From Clostridia bacterium (lineage in GTDB: Bacteria; Bacillota; Clostridia; Oscillospirales; Butyricicoccaceae): a DNA stretch of 6,253 bases. The DNA is taken from the NCBI GenBank assembly GCA_017396925.1, contig JAFQKM010000145.1, positions 1-6,253 of the forward strand, in the 5' to 3' direction. The translations under genes and the position numbers were made by a program. Every line of letters begins with the position of its first letter. Within the stretch, counting starts at the first letter, position 1. Positions 1-5,042 of the stretch are shown here, one piece after another. Below the pieces are notes generated by a model, which was not told where the DNA came from, ran no database searches, and saw only the letters and a program-made list of their open reading frames with translations.

Positions 1-1
1 C

Positions 2-661
2 TGCAGCGGCCTCGACATCAACATCGGCACCCTCAACAGCCGCACCATTCCGGCCATGCTGGAGGCCGGCAAGGCCGCAAAGGCGCTGGGCCATCCCGTG
101 CTGCTCGATCCCGTCGGCGCCGGTGCGACCAAACTGCGCACCGACACGGCCGTACGCATCCTCGAAGAGGTGCAGCCCACCGTCGTCCGCGGCAACATTT
201 CCGAGATCAAGACCCTTGCCCTCGGTTCGTCCACCACAAGGGGCGTCGACGCCAACGACGCCGATAAGGTCACCGACGAGAACCTCGATCAGGTCATCGC
301 ATGGGCCAAGGCGCTGGCTGAAAAGACCGGCGCCGTCATCGTCATCACCGGCGCCATCGACATTGCCGCCAATGCCGAAAAGGCCTATGTCGTCCGCAAC
401 GGCCATCCCATGATGGCCAGCATTACGGGCAGCGGCTGCATGCTGTCGGCCTACATGACGGCGGCCATCTGCACCGGCGGCGATGCATTGGAGGCCTGCG
501 CCCAGTGTCTCTGCGCCATGGGCATTGCCGGCGAGCGCGCCTATGCCAGACTGCAGGCGCTGGAGGGCGGCAACTCCACCTTCCGCAATCTGCTGATCGA
601 CGAAGTCTATAAGCTGACCGACGCTGTGCTGGCAGAGGAGGCACGCTATGAAGCTCGATAA
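2..661 (+). CDS. thiM: Hydroxyethylthiazole kinase ThiM, 5'-truncated by window edge
   Basis: This is the C-terminal part, about 219 codons, of 4-methyl-5-(2-hydroxyethyl)thiazole kinase. The enzyme phosphorylates the thiazole alcohol with ATP in thiamine salvage in the cytoplasm. The frame is open from base 2, and the residues before the first ATG (base 56), reading LDINIGTLNSRTIPAM, are typical ThiM sequence, so the true start lies upstream. Visible family marks are LLDPVGAGATKLR (bases about 101-139), the VVRGNISEI strand, the VITGAID strand, and the anion-hole motif ITGSGCM with the catalytic-type cysteine codon at 437-439. Family members are about 260-270 residues, so roughly 45-50 residues are missing. 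The end is intact (YEAR then TAA) and overlaps thiE by 14 bases, which implies translational coupling. Any TPP riboswitch controlling the operon would lie outside the window. Identity is secure. Confidence 0.96.
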   Translation, partial: CSGLDINIGTLNSRTIPAMLEAGKAAKALGHPVLLDPVGAGATKLRTDTAVRILEEVQPTVVRGNISEIKTLALGSSTTRGVDANDADKVTDENLDQVIAWAKALAEKTGAVIVITGAIDIAANAEKAYVVRNGHPMMASITGSGCMLSAYMTAAICTGGDALEACAQCLCAMGIAGERAYARLQALEGGNSTFRNLLIDEVYKLTDAVLAEEARYEAR

Positions 662-1316
662 AGCCGCACTGGCACAGGCCATGCGCCTCTATGCCGTCAC
701 CGACCGCAGCTGGCTCAAGGCAGGGGAGACCCTGCCCCAGGCCGTCGAAGCAGCCATTCTGGGCGGCGCGACCTTTGTACAGCTGCGCGAGAAGGCGCTC
801 GATCACGATGCCTTCCTGCAGCTGGCGCTGGAGGTAGGGGCTGTTTGCAGAAAACACGGCGTCCCCTTTGTCATCAACGACGATGTGCAGATCGCCCTCG
901 AGTGCGGCGCCGACGGCGTGCATGTGGGGCAGAGCGATATGGCGGCGGCCAGAGCGCGCGAGATCCTGGGGCCCGATAAGATCATCGGCGTGTCGGCCCA
1001 TGATCTGCAGGAGGCGCTGGAGGCCCGTGCACAGGGGGCCGACTGCCTGGGCGTCGGCACCATGTTTCCCACCTCCACCAAGCTCGATGCCGAGGCGGTG
1101 TCTTTTGAGATGCTGCGGGAGATCTGTGAAGCTGTCGATCTGCCCACCGTGGCCATCGGCGGCATCGGCGCCCATAACCTCCATCTGCTGAACGGCACCG
1201 GTATTGCAGGTGCGGCCGTGGTATCGGCCATCTTTGCCGCCCCCGATATCCAAAAGGCGGCAGGGGAGCTGCGCAGCCTGCTGGACGGCATCTGCGATGG
1301 ACAGAGGGAGGCATAA
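648..1316 (+). CDS. thiE: Thiamine phosphate synthase ThiE
   Basis: ThiE condenses HMP pyrophosphate with thiazole phosphate to give thiamine monophosphate and pyrophosphate. The protein has 222 residues, a normal family length, and is a TIM barrel. The expected active-site segments are all present: YAVTD at 15-19, QLREK at 45-49, the NDD turn at 77-79, GVHVGQSD at 90-97 with the metal-type aspartate D97, S116 in GVSAH, the phosphate-binding PTSTK at 141-145, AIGGI at 169-173 and VVSAI at 191-195. The start is supported by AGAGGAGG at 634-641, six bases before the ATG. That ribosome binding site lies inside thiM, whose stop falls 14 bases into thiE. thiD follows three bases after the stop. 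Nothing is missing, so an active enzyme is expected. Confidence 0.97.
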   Translation: MKLDKAALAQAMRLYAVTDRSWLKAGETLPQAVEAAILGGATFVQLREKALDHDAFLQLALEVGAVCRKHGVPFVINDDVQIALECGADGVHVGQSDMAAARAREILGPDKIIGVSAHDLQEALEARAQGADCLGVGTMFPTSTKLDAEAVSFEMLREICEAVDLPTVAIGGIGAHNLHLLNGTGIAGAAVVSAIFAAPDIQKAAGELRSLLDGICDGQREA

Positions 1317-1319
1317 GCC

Positions 1320-2099
1320 ATGGTAAAGATCCTGACCATCGCCGGTTCCGACTGCAGCGGCGGCGCCGGCATCCAGGCCGACCTCAAGACCATCGCCGCC
1401 CACGGGGCCTACGGCATGAGCGTCATCACCGCCCTGACCGCCCAGAACACCACCGGCGTTTACGGCGTACGGGATGTCGATCCCGATTTTGTGGCCAGAC
1501 AGATCGACTGTGTATTTGAAGATATCCGCCCCGACGCCGTCAAGATCGGCATGGTCTCCCGTGCCGACATCATCGAGGCCATTGCCGATCGTCTGCACCA
1601 TCATCGGGCGGCCCATGTGGTGGTCGATCCCGTTATGGTCTCCACCAGCGGCAGCGCCCTGCTGCAGGCCGATGCGATCGATGCACTGGTCACCCGCCTG
1701 ATGCCCATGGCCGAGCTGATCACCCCCAACATCCCCGAAGCCGAGGTGCTGTGGGGCCGCGCCATCCACGGGGCAGAGGATATGGAGCGGGCGGCACGAT
1801 CCATTTTTGAAACCACCGGCTGCGCTGTGCTGCTCAAGGGCGGCCACAATGTCCACACGGCCAACGACCTGCTTTATACCGATGCCCACAGCCTGTGGAT
1901 CAGGGGAGAGCGCATCGACAATCCCAACACCCACGGCACCGGCTGCACCCTTTCGTCGGCCATCGCCTGCGGTCTGGGCAGCGGAGAACCCCTCGAAGAG
2001 GCCGTCCGCTATGCCAAGGCCTATATCTCGGGTGCCCTGCGGGCCATGCTCGATCTGGGCCGCGGTTCGGGCCCTCTCGATCATATGTGGCAGCGGTAG
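1320..2099 (+). CDS. thiD: Hydroxymethylpyrimidine/phosphomethylpyrimidine kinase ThiD
   Basis: ThiD is a bifunctional ribokinase-fold enzyme that phosphorylates HMP to HMP-P and then to HMP-PP, the pyrimidine substrate of ThiE. The 259-residue protein has the standard length. It shows the N-terminal AGSDCSGGAGIQADLKT stretch (8-24), the pyrimidine-binding-type glutamine Q42 in TAQNTTGV, the VVDPVMVSTSG segment (D103, P104), and the GTGCTLSSAIA anion hole with C209. GAGGGAGG at 1304-1311 lies inside the end of thiE, eight bases before the ATG. Only three bases separate it from thiE, so the genes are co-transcribed and probably coupled. The protein keeps the longer kinase form rather than the short PdxK-like type. 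Its stop codon forms the first bases of a possible -35 box for the next gene. Confidence 0.97.
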   Translation: MVKILTIAGSDCSGGAGIQADLKTIAAHGAYGMSVITALTAQNTTGVYGVRDVDPDFVARQIDCVFEDIRPDAVKIGMVSRADIIEAIADRLHHHRAAHVVVDPVMVSTSGSALLQADAIDALVTRLMPMAELITPNIPEAEVLWGRAIHGAEDMERAARSIFETTGCAVLLKGGHNVHTANDLLYTDAHSLWIRGERIDNPNTHGTGCTLSSAIACGLGSGEPLEEAVRYAKAYISGALRAMLDLGRGSGPLDHMWQR

Positions 2100-2125
2100 C
2101 CAGGGGTGCTGCGATGTGGTATAAT
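2097..2125 (+). promoter_or_regulatory. Internal promoter with extended -10, upstream of the HAD gene
   Basis: A perfect TATAAT at 2120-2125 is preceded by TG one base upstream (TGGTATAAT, 2117-2125), which is an extended -10 element. Seventeen bases upstream is TAGCCA (2097-2102), matching TTGACA at four of six positions. The predicted start near 2132 would give a leader of about 26 bases containing AAGGAAGTG before the HAD start at 2158. It would let HAD-tenA be transcribed separately from the thiMED part of the operon. Inferred from sequence only. Confidence 0.62.
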
Positions 2126-2157
2126 GAAGCCATCTGAAGCAAAGGAAGTGAACACCC

Positions 2158-2802
2158 ATGATCAAAGGTGTGATTTTTGATATGGACGGCACGCTGCTCG
2201 ATTCCATGCCCTTCTGGCGCGACTGCAGCTCGCGGTTCGTGCTGGCCCACGGCATGGAGCCGGAAGAGGGGCTCGACGAGCGTCTGGCCACCGCCTCCAT
2301 CGACGAGGGCGGCCGCTATCTGCAGGAACGCTATTTTCCTCACATGACCCCCCGGCAGGTCAACGACGCCGTCAGCGATTTTCTGATCGATACCTATGCC
2401 GAGGTCATCGAGGCCAAGCCGGGTGCGCCGGAGGCGCTGCGCGGCCTTAAGGCAAAGGGCATCAAGGTCGCCCTGGCCACGGCCAGCGAGCGCTGCCACA
2501 GCGATCCGGCCTTCACCCGTCTGGGGGTCATGGACTGCTTCGACGGCATTTATACCTGCACCCAGGCCGGCCGCGGCAAGCGGCATCCCGACGTCTTTCT
2601 GCTGGCCGCCCGCGAGCTGGGATTGGCGCCTGCGGAGGTCGCCGTGGTCGAGGATGCGCCCCATGCGCTGGAGACGGCAAAGGCCGCCGGCTTTTTCACC
2701 GTCGCCGTTCCCGATGCCAGCATGGATTGGGCCGAGGTCTGCAGATATGCCGATCTGGCCCTCGATTCGCTGGAAGACTGGGAAAAGCTGCTGTCTTTTT
2801 AA
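2158..2802 (+). CDS. HAD-superfamily phosphatase, beta-phosphoglucomutase-like subgroup, in thiamine operon
   Basis: This is a 214-residue cytoplasmic HAD hydrolase of the IA type, with a helical cap. Motif I is FDMDGTLLDS with nucleophile D8 and acid/base D10. The cap occupies about residues 17-86. Motif II is LATAS with T108, motif III is K141 in GRGKRHPDVF, and motif IV is the VVEDAPHALETAKAAG loop with E165 and D166. All catalytic positions are present, so it should be active on a phosphorylated small molecule. AGGAAG at 2143-2148 lies nine bases before the ATG, and tenA follows 23 bases after the stop. Family sequence alone does not give the substrate. Position between thiD and tenA makes thiamine monophosphate or an HMP phosphate attractive candidates. 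A sugar phosphate phosphatase or mutase remains possible. Confidence 0.9.
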   Translation: MIKGVIFDMDGTLLDSMPFWRDCSSRFVLAHGMEPEEGLDERLATASIDEGGRYLQERYFPHMTPRQVNDAVSDFLIDTYAEVIEAKPGAPEALRGLKAKGIKVALATASERCHSDPAFTRLGVMDCFDGIYTCTQAGRGKRHPDVFLLAARELGLAPAEVAVVEDAPHALETAKAAGFFTVAVPDASMDWAEVCRYADLALDSLEDWEKLLSF

Positions 2803-2825
2803 AAAACAATAGAAGGAGAGATAGG

Positions 2826-3482
2826 ATGTTCCCCAAGTTGGAAAGTATCATCCACGGCTCTATGGACCTGTGGGAAGGGTATCTGACCCATCCTTTTATC
2901 ACAGGTCTGGCTGATGGAACACTTAGTGACGATCGTTTTCTGCATTATCTCATTCAGGATACCCTTTATCTAAGGGAATACGCCCGTGTTTTTGCCATGG
3001 CGATGTACCGCTCCTCCACCATGGAGGAGATCCGTGCCTATTATTCCATCCTGTCCTTCGTGCAGAGCGACGAGAGCACCTTCCGTCTGCGTTGCCTGCA
3101 GGAGGCCGGACTGGACAGTGCGGCGGTCGATCGTATGGACTTTTGCCCCGAAAACCGCGCCTATTGCGACTTTATGCTGGAGATGGCCGAGCAGCATGGG
3201 GTCATTGAGATCCTTATGGCCATTCTGCCCTGTATGTTCAGCTATGCCTGGCTGTTTGCACGGCTGACCGAACGGTATCCCGCTATCCGCGAAAGCCGCT
3301 ACTGGCCCTTTATCGAGGGCTATACATCGGAAGCCTATGCGGACGATTGCCGCAGCTGGGCGGCCTTTACCGAGCAGCGTCTGCAGCAGGCCGATGCACA
3401 GGAGCTTGCACGGCTGGGTGATCTGTTCAGAAGATCCAGCCAATACGAAGCCGATTTCTGGGATATGTCCTATCGGGCATAG
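2826..3482 (+). CDS. tenA: TenA-family thiaminase II / aminopyrimidine aminohydrolase
   Basis: TenA hydrolyses aminomethylpyrimidine, and more slowly thiamine, to give HMP, so pyrimidine from degraded thiamine can be reused through ThiD. The protein has 218 residues and is expected to be all-helical. Residues aligning with the Bacillus subtilis active site (D44, Y47, Y112, C135, E205) are all here: D45 and Y48 in IQDTLYL, Y113, C136 in AILPCMFSYAW, and E208 in SSQYEADFWDMSYR. This is therefore the TenA_C type with a cysteine nucleophile, not the glutamate variant. The start at 2826 is chosen over an in-frame ATG at 2727 because AAGGAG (2813-2818) sits seven bases upstream, the family begins here, and the earlier ATG is inside the HAD gene. 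The first 150 bases look less GC-rich than neighbouring genes. No convincing terminator follows. Confidence 0.95.
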   Translation: MFPKLESIIHGSMDLWEGYLTHPFITGLADGTLSDDRFLHYLIQDTLYLREYARVFAMAMYRSSTMEEIRAYYSILSFVQSDESTFRLRCLQEAGLDSAAVDRMDFCPENRAYCDFMLEMAEQHGVIEILMAILPCMFSYAWLFARLTERYPAIRESRYWPFIEGYTSEAYADDCRSWAAFTEQRLQQADAQELARLGDLFRRSSQYEADFWDMSYRA

Positions 3483-3523
3483 CCGGAAGGCTCCAACGCC
3501 TGCGCTGATTTCTTATAAAACCC

Positions 3524-3553
3524 TTGTCAGCACGGCGATAAAAAAGGTATAAT
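3524..3553 (+). promoter_or_regulatory. Near-consensus sigma-A-type promoter upstream of the NUDIX-like gene
   Basis: TTGTCA (3524-3529, five of six consensus bases) is separated by 18 bp from a perfect TATAAT (3548-3553). The predicted start near 3560 gives a leader of about 37 bases with AGGGAGG at 3582-3588, eight bases before the ATG at 3597. The surrounding DNA is markedly AT-rich compared with the genes. This separates the downstream gene transcriptionally from the thiamine operon. No operator repeat was recognised around it. Confidence 0.78.
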
Positions 3554-3596
3554 AACAGAATAACGACAAAGCTCGACGGGAAGGGAGGGCTGCACC

Positions 3597-4895
3597 ATGC
3601 CCTACGGTGGATTTTTCGAACCCATCATCGAAGTGCTGGACGTCATCGGCAATGTACTCATGCCGGTGGCCGGCGGCCTGATCACCTGGTCGGAGATGCG
3701 CGAAGCCTGGCGTGAAAAGCGCGTCCGCAACTTCGGCATGACCAGCGATTTTTCCCCCGAAGACAGGGGAGAGTATGCCGAAGACTGCCTCGATATTTAT
3801 TACAATTATTATGCCGACGCTGTGCTGCGCGGCGATGTGGTCGTGCGCGATCTGATCTATCCCCGGCAGTGGGTGCAGGCGGCCGACAACGACAACTTCA
3901 TGCACCTCAACCGCGTGGCGGTCGACATCACCGATACCAAGTGGGATGCGCCCCCGCCCTTTACATGGTTCCTGCCCTATCCCAAAGAGGGCTATGCCGC
4001 CAACAAGAAAGACTTCCTCGGTAGCCACAGCCTGCTCTTCAACGGCAAGCTTTTTGCTCTCGAAGGCTGGAGCGGCGACATCAACAGCGGAAATCTGGCC
4101 ATTTCTGTAAAAAACGGCGGCTATTTCGATTTTCTCAACACCTGTGAATATCTGGTCTATGAAATGGCCTATGCCCGCAGGATCCGGCGCGCCAAGCCGC
4201 CCTTTGATCTGCGCGGTCCCTGCGGCCTGCCCAACCGCGCCCGTCAGGCCGATATTCTCGACCTGAGCAACCGTTTTGCCGGTATCGGCATCAATACGGC
4301 CACCCTGCTCTATAACGTCGAGCTGGAGGACGGCACCAAGCAGAACTATATCCTCATGCACCACCGTTCGGGTCGCGTGGCCGAGGGCATCGGCGCCCTG
4401 CACGTCATCCCGGCAGGCTCCTACCAGCCGGTCGGCCTCGAGCTGCGCTCGCCCTTCAACCGCAACATGGCCAATACGGTCTACCGCGAGTTCGGCGAGG
4501 AGCTGCTGGGCATCGACGAGCTTTATCATCTGGGCGACGAAGGTATCCTCGACGAGCGCTTCCATCAGTGGGATGTGCTCTTTCTGGGCATGGGCATCGA
4601 GCCCCTCAACACCAAGATCGAGGTGCTGACCGCCATGCAGATCGATATGGATCACCCCGGCAGCCGTGCCATGTTCGGCGGCAATCATACGCTGGAGGGG
4701 CTGCGCAGTTTCTTCCGCACCAACTACGAGGGCGACCTCATTCCGGTGCCTCTGCGTGCTGCCAATCTCCACCAGTACCAGCGTGATCCGCGCACTACGC
4801 CCCCGGGCAAGGAGATCCTTTCGATCATCCTCGACCATGAAAGCTATTTTGCGGCCTATACCCATAAGGAGGCCGATGCGGCGGCCTCGGTATAG
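3597..4895 (+). CDS. Uncharacterised protein with hydrophobic N-terminus and NUDIX-like C-terminal region
   Basis: I do not recognise a characterised family for this 432-residue protein. Residues 9-31 (IIEVLDVIGNVLMPVAGGLITW) form a hydrophobic or amphipathic stretch that could anchor the protein in the membrane. It is followed by a charged segment (EMREAWREKRVRNF). The middle, about 55-240, is rich in Tyr and Trp and has no motif I can name. From about 235 the pattern resembles a NUDIX fold: a YILMHHRSGRVAEG strand region, ALHVIPAGSYQP (267-278), then YREFGEELLGI (296-306). The REFGEE core (297-302) matches the second half of a NUDIX box. The usual Gly and Glu of the first half are absent, and one extra residue precedes the following Gly, so the box is atypical. 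AGGGAGG at 3582-3588 supports the start. It appears to be a single-gene unit between its own promoter and a terminator. Substrate and role are unknown; it may be an inactive binding domain. Confidence 0.85.
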   Translation: MPYGGFFEPIIEVLDVIGNVLMPVAGGLITWSEMREAWREKRVRNFGMTSDFSPEDRGEYAEDCLDIYYNYYADAVLRGDVVVRDLIYPRQWVQAADNDNFMHLNRVAVDITDTKWDAPPPFTWFLPYPKEGYAANKKDFLGSHSLLFNGKLFALEGWSGDINSGNLAISVKNGGYFDFLNTCEYLVYEMAYARRIRRAKPPFDLRGPCGLPNRARQADILDLSNRFAGIGINTATLLYNVELEDGTKQNYILMHHRSGRVAEGIGALHVIPAGSYQPVGLELRSPFNRNMANTVYREFGEELLGIDELYHLGDEGILDERFHQWDVLFLGMGIEPLNTKIEVLTAMQIDMDHPGSRAMFGGNHTLEGLRSFFRTNYEGDLIPVPLRAANLHQYQRDPRTTPPGKEILSIILDHESYFAAYTHKEADAAASV

Positions 4896-4906
4896 GGGGT
4901 TGTCCA

Positions 4907-4935
4907 TTGACTTTTTCGGCCAAATCCATTAAAAT
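4907..4935 (+). promoter_or_regulatory. Candidate promoter for the MATE transporter gene
   Basis: TTGACT (4907-4912) and TAAAAT (4930-4935) each match five of six consensus bases and are spaced by exactly 17 bp. The predicted start lies near 4942. It begins 11 bases after the stop of the preceding gene, in a local AT-rich segment. The only plausible target is the MATE gene about 100 bases downstream, yet a strong terminator hairpin lies between them. Confidence 0.72.
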
Positions 4936-4962
4936 AAATATCGTTCATCGGAGGGTAATTTT

Positions 4963-5010
4963 ACCGGATAAGATGCCAGCCTCATAGGGCTGCGTTTTAT
5001 CCGGTTTTTT
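4963..5010 (+). terminator. Strong intrinsic terminator/attenuator hairpin in the MATE leader
   Basis: Bases 4963-4976 pair with 4992-5005 (ACCGGATAA with TTATCCGGT, extended through two G-U wobbles to GC/GC). After a single bulged C at 4977, bases 4978-4981 pair with 4988-4991, leaving a small loop around TCATAG. That is about 18 pairs with one bulge. Six T residues follow (5005-5010), then G and further Ts, as in a Rho-independent terminator. It may end the transcript of the 3597-4895 gene, attenuate transcription from the 4907-4935 promoter into the MATE gene, or do both. There is no matching A-tract on the left for use on the other strand. Confidence 0.85.
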
Positions 5011-5042
5011 GTTTGAAATATCCACAGGAGGTGTATAACCTT

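Noticed and set aside
423..2300. Very long open frame of 625 codons on the minus strand opposite thiM, thiE and thiD
   Set aside because: It lies antisense to three well-supported genes and crosses their boundaries. Its composition (Gly, His, Asp, Gln-rich low-complexity) is what biased GCC/ATC/CTG codons give in reverse.
3481..3492. AGCC-GGAA-GGCT hairpin at the tenA stop codon, considered as a terminator
   Set aside because: It has only four pairs and no following T-tract. It may form as a GNRA-type tetraloop but cannot be called a terminator.
3513..4907. 464-codon open frame on the minus strand opposite the NUDIX-like gene
   Set aside because: It mirrors almost exactly the extent of the + strand gene, has no recognisable domain, and covers the + strand promoter region. 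The + strand gene has a promoter, a ribosome binding site and a NUDIX-like motif.
4973..4987. Four-codon leader peptide (ATG CCA GCC TCA TAG) inside the terminator stem
   Set aside because: The nearest GGAGG (4950-4954) is 18 bases away, too far for normal initiation. There is no run of regulatory codons, so a short ATG-stop by chance is more likely.
4936..5010. Known riboswitch in the MATE leader (TPP, preQ1, guanidine, fluoride, THF considered)
   Set aside because: None of the conserved motifs of these classes was found, and only about 20 bases precede the terminator hairpin.
5012..5039. Possible promoter TTTGAA-16-TATAAC between the hairpin and the MATE start
   Set aside because: Its transcript would begin at about base 5046, inside the coding sequence, and would exclude the strong AGGAGGTG ribosome binding site.
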